A stretch of DNA of 64,000 nucleotides, from the NCBI GenBank assembly GCA_023105745.1, contig JALGQZ010000004.1:43318437-43382436 (forward strand), given 5' to 3'. Positions 45,506-57,188 of this stretch are shown here, piece after piece; the first letter of the stretch is position 1, and the number at the start of each line of letters is the position of its first letter. Under the pieces are notes generated by a model. It worked only from the letters and a program-made list of their open reading frames with translations, made no database searches and had not been told where the DNA came from. This stretch comes from Austropuccinia psidii. Taxonomy: Eukaryota > Basidiomycota > Pucciniomycetes > Pucciniales > Sphaerophragmiaceae. The position numbers and the translations under genes are program-made.

Positions 45506-47417
45506 TGTAAGATGTGTCTATGAAACTGTTGATAATATTACTATTAATCAACAGTACTATGACTGTTCTTATGAAATATAATATTCAAAAACTTATTACA
45601 ACCACAATTAAAAAATTAAAGAATTATTTCTTTTATGTGTTATACAATACTAGTGCTTATAACAGTAAGTAGTAATTGTCTACAAGAATAAATGACAAGA
45701 AGAATTTAATAATAAAAACTTCTTTATTGAAATAATGAAATTATTTTAATATATAATTATCTTTTACAAGAAGAATTATTAAGATAACTCTTGAAGAAAA
45801 CTATTACTAGAGAAAAGATTTAAGAATTAAGATAAATCACTCACTATCAATCCAATGAACCTTTTAGAAGATAATAGTAGAGAGATTTGAGGTAGAATTG
45901 TAGATTTAATGGATCAAAGATAGATATATAGCAGTATTACAACAATATATAGTTTATTTCTATGATTTCACGTCTTTCTGATTGATTCTGAAAAAATAAA
46001 ACACTTAAAAAATAGCTTTCACTAATACTTACTTGTTGGTAATAATGGTATAATGGAATAATGTGATGATTTTGGAAAAAAAACAGAAAGAGGAATCCTC
46101 TTTAAAGTGTAAGACAGCTCACAGAGGTGTTCCATGGAGCAAAATGAAAAAAAATTGGTGAGACAACAATAAACCTTTTTGGATTATTTATTACATCATC
46201 TGTTGTCACCTAAGATTATCATAATTACTTAATTGAGGCTTTTACATGTTTACCAACCCATTTATGGTTAAGAATAAAAGGAGTAACAACTGTAAATATT
46301 CTTTTATTTCAAAATAATCATTTATTTCTCAAATTTATCAATTTTATTGGAAATTTCATCACAGAATGTATTTTCTGTAAATTTTACGAAGATTCTGTGT
46401 TTCATGTGGAATCATCAAAAATGGACTGTAGGTAAAACTTTGAATTTTACATATACAATTATAATTATTTTTGGTTTTTATATTAATGTTACAGTTCGTA
46501 ATTGATCCTGAAAGTTTCAGAAATATTCATTAAGAATTGTATTTTTAATGAATTTTTGAAGGTTTTACCCCATTCCTTTGTAGAATTGCAAATAGCAGTA
46601 TATGGCTGGTTGCTATGTGGTAAATCAATGGATACTAGTCCAAAAAGGGTTTTGATTACTCTTTTGAGGTTTCTCCATGGAAATTCATTAATAATTGACA
46701 TGATTACAGGAGTCTAAGTTGCTACTTACCTCCTTGGCGCGTCAAAATAGCAGGTTATTTGCTATTTTCTTATGATTTACTGAAGTTGTGACATGGTAAC
46801 CAAGTTCCCAAAGGGTTTTAGTTTACTAATTGGGCCAATATCATCAATGGATCCAAGCTTTGGAGCTTTCCATGCCTCAGAGGCCTCAGAAGTTGGGTAC
46901 CCTAACTCTCTTTGATGTCTTTTGTCCCCCTTGACTATTTTTTCACGTCAAAATAGAAATTCAAGCTTCAAGTGAGATATCCACTATGGGTATACCAAAC
47001 TTGCATGTAAGAATCCCATAATATTAAGTGCCACAAACATGCATAACACTATTCTTAGTGTATATGTAACATGGTATTTCCCACATTCCCATTATTTTGG
47101 TGTGAAATTGAGAAAAACAAACATTTTCACGGATCTTTTATGTGGTATTGAAGTATTTTCCATATTTCCACCTCAAAGAGTTGAGTGGAGCTTATTCACT
47201 CTATGGAGCTATCCTAGGTGAAATTTTGTGTAGAATCCAAATCTGGCCTTAAATCCATAGATTTACTTACTCAATAAAACGTTATTCATCTTTTCTGAAA
47301 TGAAAAAAAGAAGAATTTTGAATATATGCATGACTTATGAGTTATGCATAGTTCATAATTTATTTTTAAGATAATTGTGGCCTATTTGGGTATGTAAAAA
47401 ATACCTCAAGGCTCACA
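45506..47417 (-). repeat. L1 right LTR (5' LTR)
   Basis: 1,912 bp, from TGTAAGATGTGTC to AAGGCTCACA, followed by the TTTCA duplication. It carries the near-perfect TATGCAT hairpin at 47325-47350. ORFs inside it (46502-46717, 47039-47221) are shared by LTR copies and not credible genes. Confidence 0.92.
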
Positions 47418-47759
47418 TTTCATCTCTAGAAAGACTTGGCATTTGTCACCTGGATCCAGATCTTAATGAGGCAAGTGATACCCTTTATAACAAAGCGTTC
47501 AGAATCAGTGCTATAAAAACATTTTGTCAAATATATATCAGCCAATCCTATGAGTACTTGCCCATGGAGCTGATGTATATTGAGAAAATTCAGCTACCAA
47601 ACAATTCTTACAACCACTTCTTTCACTGGTATATGGACAAAAGATGCAGGAAAGAGGTCAAAGAGGCTTCAAAACATGCCAAATATCAAGAAAGGAAATA
47701 AGCTCTGAAATATAGACTTAGGGAAAGGAAGAACTGATTTTACAAAGGAGAAGATTGAA
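47418..47759 (+). pseudogene. Rust-type uncharacterised gene, segment 1
   Basis: The + strand frame (within ORF 47375-47701) reads SLERLGICHLDPDLNEASDTLYNKAFRISAIKTF, then YEYLPMELMYIEKI and NHFFHWYMDKRCRKEVKEA, followed by a stop and RLRERKN. It resembles a family of hypothetical proteins that I remember as expanded in rust genomes, with the same order of a short acidic lead, an RISAIKTFRQ-like helix, and a basic helix before a linker. The first codons of that ORF are actually LTR. Function unknown; it may itself belong to a transposon. Interrupted at 47760 by an L LTR. Confidence 0.55.
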
Positions 47760-50700
47760 TTTAAGATGTGTCTATGAAACTCTTGAGAAAATCACTATTA
47801 ATGAATAGTAATATGACTGTTCTTATTAAATATCATAAATGAAAGCATTATAAACACAAATAAATAAATAATTGCTTAATCCGTTCTTCTACTTGCTATA
47901 CACTACCAGTGAATATAGCAGTAAGAAGTAACTGTCTACAAGAATCAATCACAAGATTTATCAATAATAAAACTTATCAGAATAATAAAAATTATTTTAA
48001 TTTATAATGATCTTTTGCAAGCATAACTATAATAATAGCTCTCGAAGAAAACTAAAAACTAGAAATCATGTTCAATAATTAACGAAATCCACTCACTAAT
48101 ACTCCCAAAATACCTTGAAAAGAATTGGAAGAGTGATTTGAAAGATCATTTTTGGATTTAAAGGATAACAATAGATTTATAACAGTAATACAGATATATA
48201 ACATCTGAAGATTTTTAAAAGTCGTTTATGTATTTGATTTGAAATATTTCTGATTGATTCTGAAGGAATTGAAACAGTTAATGAAATTTCAACTAATACT
48301 TGTTGGTACTAAGGATAACATTTAATAATAAGATGATGATTGGAAAAAAGAGCACTAGTATGCCTATTTTAAGTTTAAAACAGCTCACAGAGGCGTTTCA
48401 TGGAGCTAACTGAGAAACCTTTTACATTAATCTTGGAGTCATTTCAAATTATGATAATTACCTAATTAAGTCAATTTATATGACTAGCAACCCATTTATG
48501 GCTAGAAGATAAAAAGATAACAACTGTAAATCTTTTGTCATTTTTAAAAGAAAAATTATCAAAGCTATAAATGTTATTGGAAATTGCATCACAGGTTGTA
48601 AGTTCTGTGAATTTTTGAAGATTCAGTGTTTCACATGGAAATATCCATAATGGACTGTAGGTAGAACCTTTAATTTTAATTTGTCACAACCATGAAGATT
48701 GACCCTCCTCCATGGGTTTTGTGGCAATTCTAACCTGGAACCAAGTTAGGGCCAATTAGCCACACCATCTCTTTTATGGCCAAATGGTCCCCTTTGGTGC
48801 CTTATGGCCATTTGGCCATTTCTGGCGACCAATCGTCATTTATGGCCTCAGGCCATATCCTGCCATCATTGGCCTCCTTGGCCAATTTCCATATCACTAA
48901 CCCCCAGGCCTTTGTCTTTGATTTTGGGCCTGGGGGGTCCTTTTGTCTTCTAGGGGCCTCCAGGCCCCCTAGCCATCTCCATCCAATCTGGGCCACCTCT
49001 TTTTATTAAGGGGGTTTAGGCCTAAATGGCCTTTTTGGGCCATTTAGGCCCCCTACGGCTCCTATGGCCTGTGGGCCTCAGGCCAATGAGGCCAAAAGGG
49101 GCCAAAGGGGGAAACCATCTAGGCCCCAAGGCCAGGTGGGTCCCAAACCACAATTGGACCCACCTGAGCCAAAATTGGTCACCAATCCCTTGGACCCAAA
49201 ATTGGCCAAAGACCTTCTGGACACCAATTTGGCCATAAATCCCGTAGGACCCATTTTGGGCCATGGACCACCATGGCCTCTGGCAGCCACCAGAGGCCAC
49301 CAGAGCAGCTCAGCAAGCTTTTCCCCCAACTTAAGGGAAATTCTTTCCTTCCTCCATGCACTCCGTACTCAAGGTTGCAGGAGTGGTGCATATATGGTAT
49401 TATATACCATTATGCACCATTTTTGCTCAGTAATTCAATGGTGACGTTTTCAGGACCAAATTCCACAATTCCAAATCAAGGTCCCAAAATCCAACTCCCA
49501 TTTTTGAAGGAGGATTCTTTAACTCATTGGTCTGGCAATCCGTGGCGGCAATCAGAAGACCATTCAAGGACCCCAACCACCTGACCCTGCAGGAGTTGGG
49601 TCGGCAATTTCCTTAAGGATTATTCCAAGGGCGTTCTCAGAGGTTATACAGTCTTTCAATCTGTTTCCAAGGCATTAAGTATTTCAAGAACCCTTGGAAA
49701 ACTCAATTTATCCATACAGGCGTCAATCAAGCAACCTGTATGTCTTTGGCCCAATTGGGCCAATTCAATCTTCCACTGTGGGAATTCAATCACACAGTTC
49801 ATTTTAAAGATGTCCAGAAATTTATTGGCCTAATTCAGAAAATACAGCCAGTGATCCACCTTCCAGGATCAGTCTGTCGGTTTTTCACATATACTGGCCA
49901 CCTTTCAGCACCTGGGGACTTTTTCCCCAGTTAATTAATATATTGGATTTATTTGTATCTTTATTTTCTTTTACCTTGTTAAAGTTAAAACTGATAATCT
50001 TAAGTCAGTCATTAGCACCCTTTATCTTTTTCTTCCTCACCTGTCAGTGGATATTGTTGGTCATATCCTTTACTAATTCCATTCCTTTTCTGGCAGGTTG
50101 AAACAGTGAATTGAGGATTCACTTGGTTGGCTTCTTGCCCTTTGGCTTCCTTTATTATCTTTTGCCTTTGGCTTCTTATTCTTTTCTTTTATCTTTGGGA
50201 TACTTGTCTTTTCCATTCTTCTTCTTTAAATAAATTAAATCTTTATTATTCCTTTATCTTTTGGAGCCCTCCAAGTGAGCTCTTGATTCCTGAGTGCCAG
50301 GCCCTCTTGCTTCCATAAGAGCCCCTGTGACAGAATTATAAGGTTATACCCTTTCTTCATTAGTACTGAAAGTTTCAGAAGGATTCATTAAGAATTTCAT
50401 TTTTAATGAGTTTTAGAGGTTTTTACCTCATTTCTAAATAGCAAAGCAAATAGTATAGTTATAGCTGAATTCAATCAGGTAAATTCATTGATACTAGTCC
50501 ATAAAATGTTTTCATTACTTTTTTAGGGTTTATCCATGAGAAATAATTAATAATTGACATTATTACAGGAGTCATAGCTGCCCATTTCCTCCTTTCAAGG
50601 TCAAAATAGGAGCTTATCTGCTATTCTCCCATGATTTAATGGGATTTTGACTTGGAAACAGGTTTCCTAAAAGGATTTAGCAGCTCAATTTTTCCAAGAG

Positions 50701-51283
50701 AAGCCATAGGTACAATTTTGGAGCCGAGAATGTCTCAGGCTTCAGAATTTGGGTATCCTGGCTCTCTTTGATGTCCTTTGTCCCCCTTATGTATTTCATG
50801 TCAAAAACAGCCATTCATGCTTCAATATTGAGATTCATTATGGGTGTATCAAAATTTTATGTAAGAATGCAGTAATATTAAGTGCCACAAAGATTAATGA
50901 AAGCTTTCTCAGAGTATATGTAACATATGATTTCTCACATTCCCATTATTTTGGCATGAAATTTGAGAAAAACAAACATTTTCACAATTTGTTTATGTGG
51001 TATTGATGATCTTGTGTTGAAGTATTTTCAATATTATCACCTCATAGAGTTATTTTAAGAGTAATCACCCTATGGAGGTACCCTAGGTGCATTCTTTTGT
51101 AGAATCCAAATCTGGCCTTAAATCCATGGATTTACTCACAAAAAAGATTTCTTAATCTTCTATTGAATGAAAAATAATGAATTTTTGATATATGCAGGAT
51201 TTATGAGTTATTAATAGTTCAAAATTAGTTTTTATATTCATTGTGGCCTATTTGAGTATGTGACAGATACCTCAAGGCTCACA
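47760..51283 (-). mobile_element. Solo family L LTR, itself holding a C-related solo LTR
   Basis: Starts TTTAAGATGTGTCTATGAAA (first bases decayed from TGTAAG) and ends AAGGCTCACA at 51283. Removing the insert at 48682-50332 leaves about 1.87 kb, the family L LTR size. Flanks are TTGAA (47755-47759) and TTGAC (51284-51288), a 4-of-5 target match. No internal domain follows on either side, so it is a solo LTR formed by LTR-LTR recombination (inference). Confidence 0.82.
48682..50332 (+). mobile_element. Solo LTR, chromovirus C-related, GC-rich
   Basis: 1,651 bp from TGTCACAACC to GAGCCCCTGTGACA, flanked by TAATT (48677-48681) and GAATT (50333-50337). The 3' third matches the C LTRs in coding sense: TTCCCCAGTTAATTAATATATTGG, CATATCCTTTACTAATTCC, GGTTGAAACAGTG, GGTTGGCT, TGAGTGCCAGGCCCTCTT. 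The first 650 bp are unlike C: GC-rich and packed with GGCC words. Overlapping ORFs there on both strands (for example 49064-49444 and 49078-49329) reflect base composition. It is a longer LTR subfamily. Confidence 0.82.
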
Positions 51284-52045
51284 TTGACTGACCAAATCTA
51301 TTTTTTTAAGCCAAAAATTCTTTGGTATACATTTGCTATTTCCAATGGGTTTCCAAACAGATATGATATCATCTGAGTAGATGTTTAAGTGCACAGAAAG
51401 GAAAAATTTGATCCAATAAGAAACAAGTATACAATCAAAAAAACTGAATGCTGTTCTGAAAAAGCAAACATTTTCATTCTCAGGGTTGATGAAGAGATTG
51501 TTTATACTGAAGGTACTAGTAGAAAGGTAATCCAAAGGTGTGAATGTCACATCCTAGAAGGAGTAAGGGGATAAATAAGTGAATTGGCTCCTAGAAACCT
51601 TCCAATTTCCTTTCATGACCCAGAGTGGTTTAATAATTGCACTTCTGGCCAAAAGACATTGATTTCTGATTCTCGTAAAGTTTCATTCTTTCAAGACACT
51701 TCAAACTCATTTCCAGGAAATCCACACCCTGATGAAAGGATGAGCGATAAACAATTCACTTCCTTACATCGGGAGCAAGTAATTGAAGCCTATGACATAT
51801 CACATGAAATACAAAATGACAATGAGCTAGATACTGACTATAGAAATGTGCTTGAAGATATTGGCAATAGAGAAGAAATGAACAATGAAAACAATCTTCA
51901 AGAAGAAGGATAAATTAACAAATGAGATGAGTATATTGAAATGCAAGATGCAAATAATGAAAATACACTCCAAAAATTGCAAAATAGTTTTTTAGACTCT
52001 GAAAAAAATGGAACTCCTGAAAATGGCAAGAATGTATATATATTT
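51284..52045 (+). pseudogene. Rust-type uncharacterised gene, segment 2
   Basis: ORFs 51389-51574 and 51584-51913 share one + strand frame, separated by a single TAA. The reading is FDPIRNKYTIKKTECCSEKANIF..RVDEEI, then APRNLPISFHDPEWFNNCTSGQ, a SDSRKVSFFQD stretch, NPHPDERMSDKQF, YDISHEI and an acidic tail (NDNELDTDYRNVLEDIGNREE). The order and several words (LPxxFxDPxWFN, HPDERxSDKxF, YDxSHEI) match the rust-expanded hypothetical protein family I remember. More stops follow at 51914 and beyond. No catalytic motif is visible, so no function can be given. Confidence 0.6.
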
Positions 52046-53988
52046 TTTGGGCCTTGAGTTATATTTTACATACTCAAATAGGCCACAATTAATAATCAAA
52101 TATCTTTTGAGCTATGAATAACCCATGATTAATGCATATATCCAAAATTCATCATTTTTCATTTACTAAAAGATGAATAACTTTTTTGTATGCAAGTAAA
52201 TCCATGTATTGAAGGCCAGATTTGGATTCTACACATGAATTCACCCAGGTTAAGTCCATAAAATGAATAAGCTTGATTTATCTCTATGAGGTGGTAATAT
52301 GGAAAATACTTTAACACCACAGCATAGATACCACATGAAAGAATTGTGAAATTTTTTGTTTTCCTCAATTTCATGCCAAAATAATGGGAATGTGAGAAAT
52401 ACCATGTGACATATACACTAAGAATATTGTTATGCATGTTTGTTGAGCTTAAACCTATGCGGCTCTTGAATACAGTTTTGGTACACCCATTGTGGATATC
52501 AGCCTTCAAGCCTGAATTACTATTTTTGACATGAAAATAGCTAAGGGGGACAAAATACATCAAAGAGAGTCAGGGTATCCAACTTCTGAGGCCTCTGAGG
52601 TTTGGTCAGATCTAAAGCTTGGATCAAAGGCTTATCATGGCTAGATTAGTCTATTGAAACCTCCTGGGAGCTTTGTTACCATATAAAAATCATGTTAAAA
52701 TAATAAGGAAATAGCAAATGAGATGCTTTTTTGACATGACAAGGAGGTAATGAGAAACTCTGACTCCTGTAACCATGTCCATAATTAATGATGTCTCACT
52801 GATAAGCCGAAAAGCAGGAATCAAAACCATTTTTAGACTGATATCCATGAATCTACCTCATTGAAACTAGCTGTCACTATATTATCTGTTTTTCTACATG
52901 GGAATGAAGTAAAAACTTCAAAAATTCATTAAAAAATACAATTATCAATTAATACCTCTGAAGCCTTTAGGATCAATGGAAAAAGCAATAATCCACACAA
53001 AGAAAAAAAATAATTATGACTTCATAGTTAAAACTAAAAGGCTTACTTTCAGTCCATTTTTTATGATTTCACATGAAACAATGAAGCTCCAAAAATTCAC
53101 AGAAAATAAAAGACTGTGATGAGCATTCCAATAAAATTCATAAGATGGGAAAAAATGGTGATTTTGAAGTAAAAGAAGATTTCAAGTTGTTACTCCTTTA
53201 TTTCTGAACCATAAATGGGTTAGTAGTCATGTAAAATGGCTTAATTAAGTAATTGTGGTAATCTTATGTGACTAAAAGTGATTTGATCATTAATAAAATT
53301 AAGTTTAAGACTTTTTCAATCAATTTTGTTTTTAGTTTTCTCCGTAGAATGACTCTGTGGATGTTTTAGACTTAAAAGTGGCCTACTCTTTCTGTTTTCT
53401 CCAATATCATCCAATTATTCATCTCTATCATTAACACCAACAAGTAAGTATTAGTTATAATCATTCTTGAGAATTTTAAACTTCCCAAATATATTATAAA
53501 GGAATAAAATAAAAGGATAATACTACTTAAAATAGTATTTAACTATTCATTGTTGTATTACTGTTATAAATCCATTATTTTCCCTTAAATCCACAAATAA
53601 TCAATTGAATAACTCTACTCATTCTTTTAGAGGTATTATTAGAGTGTGAGTCATTGTTTTATTGAATTAATACATTTTTTCTCCTTGTTTATAGTTTCTT
53701 CAACAATTTCTTACAGTTATTCTTGAAAAAGATGATTGTCAATTAAAATAATTTAATATTATTTTAGTAAGAAATTCAATTATCAAATACTTATTTTAAT
53801 TTATTATAGTAGACCATTAATTCTTAATTTTATAATCAATATGAGTTTATATAAATTAAAAGGAACTATAAAGCAATTAATTAATTATTTCTGGCTATAA
53901 TCAATTCATTTATCATATTTCATAAGAAAAGCTATTGTACTCTTGATTAACAGTGATATTATCACAAGTTTCATAGACATATCTTACA
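52046..53988 (+). mobile_element. Solo family L LTR
   Basis: Runs from TTTGGGCCTTGAG (decayed from TGTGAGCCTTGAG) through the conserved ATAGGCCACAATT, TTTTTGTATGCAAGTAAATCC, CCATTGTGGATATCAG and CATCAAAGAGAGTCAGGGTA stretches to ATAGACATATCTTACA at 53988. Flanks TATTT (52041-52045) and TATTC (53989-53993) match at four of five bases. It sits inside the uncharacterised gene remnant. The minus-strand ORF 52159-52563 is LTR sequence. Confidence 0.84.
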
Positions 53989-54130
53989 TATTCAATTTTT
54001 TACTGTCTATTTTAAAGAAATATAATCAAAAGGATGGAATTATCTGGAAAAATGGTAGAAGATTAGGTATCACCTTAGATATTTCACAATTCATGGATTC
54101 TTACTTGAAGCAATATAGTATTTGAAGAGT
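53989..54130 (+). pseudogene. Rust-type uncharacterised gene, segment 3 (end)
   Basis: The + strand frame after the LTR reads IIWKNGRRLGITLDISQFMDSYLKQYSI and stops at 54123-54125. A GRxxGxTxDxxxF ending agrees with my memory of the family's C-terminus. It is in the same orientation as segments 1 and 2. Confidence 0.45.
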
Positions 54131-54599
54131 TTTGGTGATTTAAGTAGGAATTCAGCTTGTTGGCTTTGCTGGCTTGATGATTTAATCAAATAATTTTGGA
54201 ATTTGATATTGATTCAATGGAGTGTTTTTTGGAAATTTTTGATCTTAAATTTTTAAGAACAAGAGTTTTTGAATATGCAACCAAAATGTGGGAAGTTTGC
54301 AACATGAATTAAATCATGAGAAAGACGAAATTTCAATCTATAGGACTTTGATAGAAATACGAAATGAAGAAATATCTCAAATATAATATAATTCAAAATA
54401 TTCTAATTGAAACATTTCATTTCCACCATTTTGTCAATGAGGAAATCTAGAATACTTGAATCTTTGTAACCCAAAGTCTATGAAGGGACATTGATGTATG
54501 CGCAAAGCTCCAAAGTTTCTGATACTTATATGAAACCAACTGTATACATCAATTAAAAATATTTTTTTTGCCACCAAGCTACAAAAGAATCTACCCCTT
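54131..54599. other. AT-rich spacer, nothing recognised
   Basis: No ORF above 60 codons and no repeat that I can match to the rest of the window. It may include the decayed 3' end of the Tnp2 element. Confidence 0.4.
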
Positions 54600-57183
54600 C
54601 AAATCCTACCTCTTGATTTTTCACAGAGTCCATGAAATTTACCATCAAGCTGGGGCCATTTTAAATCTCAGTGTCTCCTAGGTCAAGAATATGAATGATA
54701 TTGGAAAATTGAATATATTGATCAAATTTCCTAACATAAATGACGACATCTGGGTATTACCTAGAGAGTTTCATTCCAAAACGCCATGAGAGATAAAGGT
54801 GTTCAGTTGAAAAAAAACTCAGAACAGCTGAGCCATGTGGATGTGGTAATTTGCGATAATCACAGAGCTGGGGTTGTGAAGATTATAAATGTTTTAAAGT
54901 CTGGATATATGACACAGAATTTAAAATCCTTTTCTTTAAGCATGAAAAAGTATATTTCTTAGAAGGAGCCAAGCGTAATTGAGGATTCAACTTTTGAAGC
55001 CTTTTAAAGTGGCAAAATGTCTTAATGATAGTTTTTTAAGAACTTCCTAACATCTCAAAGAAACTACCTAGTCAGCTCTCTGAAAAAGATCTCCTTTGTT
55101 AAGACTTACAATATAATTTATTAGTTTTCAGCTTTTTCATTATTCCAATCATCCTTTCTCCATAATATTATGATATCCCATTGAGAAGGCCCCATCTTGA
55201 TAGCTGTTTGGGGCTTTATATTGAATAATGAGTCTTAGCATTAGTTTTAACATTGGGAAATAGTACAGTGGAAGTGTTCTGATATGTATTGTAATCCTGG
55301 AAAACAACCGGCGATCTGCTTGGGTGATGGAGTTTGCTCAAAACATTTTAGTGCATTCAATCAGTGTGCTACTTGTGATAAGAAGAAAATCATTTTTTGG
55401 GCCCATATCCCAGAAAATATACAAAATGGTCAATTGTAGGTAAATGCTAAATGAGACCAACCATTAATTTTATTTATGATTTTCATTTAGCACTGTCCCT
55501 ATTCCACTTGGTATATGACATATTCCTTCTGGGACCATTACTTCGTTTAGTTGATTTTTGAGTTTGTTGATTATTTCTTCAAAAAGATAACCATCAATAT
55601 CTAATCTATATTAACTTCTGGAATTAACATCCTCCATCAGTATATCTGATTCTTCTTTATATAGGTCTGATTGTTCTGCTTCACATTGTATGATTTCTGA
55701 ATCAAAGCACCATGGATATCATTAATGGTGCTGGAGAACATCTTCATACCAACTGTGAAGGAGATCTAAAAAAATATGGGTGACTGGATCCCAATATGCT
55801 AATCAATTAATTTTGGACCAGAAGATACCTGAGTATTGAAAAAGGTTTTTTTGTACCTTGATAGTTCTCTCCACATGCCATCTATGAGATTTGCTTAAAA
55901 CAGCCAGTCCATTTTTCAGCTTTCCAAGTTTCAAATCCAATTTCCCATTGGCTTTCAGCTCAAACCAACAGTAGAAGTATTTTTCTTAATGTGAAATAAA
56001 TACTCCCACCTTGTGAGCTGCTAAAAAATATCCAATTAATACAACTCACTTGACAATAACCTTTGGTCCATGTAGATGACCTGGGGTATTGATAGTGATG
56101 TCATTATTTAATTTGATGAGTTTGTCAACAAGTTTCTTAAAGAAATTGCTCATTGTAATCCTATATGGCTGGTTTGGAGCAGGTATTACCCCATTCAGAC
56201 AAGTATGCTTCTGTTGAAATTGATCTTTTGGCTGCAGGTTAAGGAAATGGAGAGCTGAGATTCCCAATGAAACTCGTTTACCTGAAATTTTGTTTCTTAT
56301 TGGGTTGAACCAGTCTACAAAAGGACTAAAAAACCTGATTAAAGACTTTGGTTTGATGATTATTGTGATGTGAAAAGGTTTATCCAAACTGTTCCCTGTG
56401 CTACATTGGAAACAATAGTGCTTTGATTGCTAGATAGTTAACATTCCCAGTTGTCAATTCCTGGAATGTTGAGAAACCACTCTATAAAAGAAAGTACCAA
56501 TTGTGAAAAAAACTGCTTCAGGGATATGAATATGTGGCTGGCCTTGTCAACAGATTTAACCTTATCTGCAATATTGATTGTTGGAAGTACAATTGTATGA
56601 GGTAAAGCTGGTATTACCCAAAGGAGGTATTTCATGTGGGGAGGAAGATTCAGTGCCACAAGGAGTACCAGTAACAGAAGGTTATCAAATAAAATCATCT
56701 GGCACAAATTCCACATTGTAAAGTGAGTAGCAGTGTGGGAAAGACACATGCTGCTCAAATGGAAAATCAAGATTCAGCTTTTTTGAGATGGTACCAAAAT
56801 TTCATGGTAAATTAAATTGAGGGAGTTTGTAAGAAAAGCTTTGAAAATAACGGTTTTGAAGGATATGGACAAATATATCTCAGTATTTTTGGCATTTATA
56901 TCTTCTAATTCCACAAGAGGGATATAACTGCATGATTAAATGATTGATAAGAACCAAAAAGTAAAACCCAAGTATTGCTAAGAATATTATTTTAATTTGA
57001 TATTAAATATTAATTAAAACTTTGAAACTGTGTTTTCATTTAGTTGTTTCTTCATTTCTTGGAAAAGTCTCTTTTGAGTGTCCATTTTATTGTTCATAGT
57101 CAATTGAGGACTTTATAGTAAGCTATTCTTCATTGGGATGTGGTGAGAATTGAGGAAACTATTTATTGTCAAGGGATTCATCC
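54600..57183 (-). pseudogene. Tnp2-family (CACTA-type) transposase pseudogene
   Basis: Minus-strand remnant of a Tnp2-type transposase. ORF 56046-56387 reads FVDWFNPIRNKISGKRVSLGI, then HFLNLQP and NGVIPAPNQPYRITMSNFFKKLVDKL, a block typical of the Tnp2 family (Pfam PF02992). Upstream (56440-56770), broken frames hold TPCGT and WFLNIPGID. Downstream, YWDPVTHIFLDLLHSWYEDVLQHH (about 55720-55810) and VPEGICHIPSGIGT (about 55480-55540) match conserved segments, the first near a presumed catalytic region. Every frame is broken. The N-terminus lies beyond the LTR at 57189. Confidence 0.72.
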
Positions 57184-57188
57184 TTGGC

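Larger units (their letters stand above)
28196..47417 (-). mobile_element. Element L1: family L gypsy retrotransposon containing element C
   Basis: Minus-strand LTR retrotransposon with LTRs at 28196-30116 and 45506-47417 and a perfect TTTCA target duplication (28191-28195; 47418-47422). Without the nested element C and one of its target copies it is about 10.3 kb. Its proteins match L2 throughout, but the RT box is an intact YIDD and the zinc-binding integrase domain is better kept, so it decayed less. Element C interrupts its ORF2 at codons for DRIES. Stops and shifts still break every long frame. Confidence 0.92.

Noticed and set aside
49022..49444. Overlapping ORFs of 70-126 codons on both strands
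   Set aside because: They lie in the GC-rich part of a solo LTR and are full of GGCC-derived Gly/Pro/Trp words; composition explains them.
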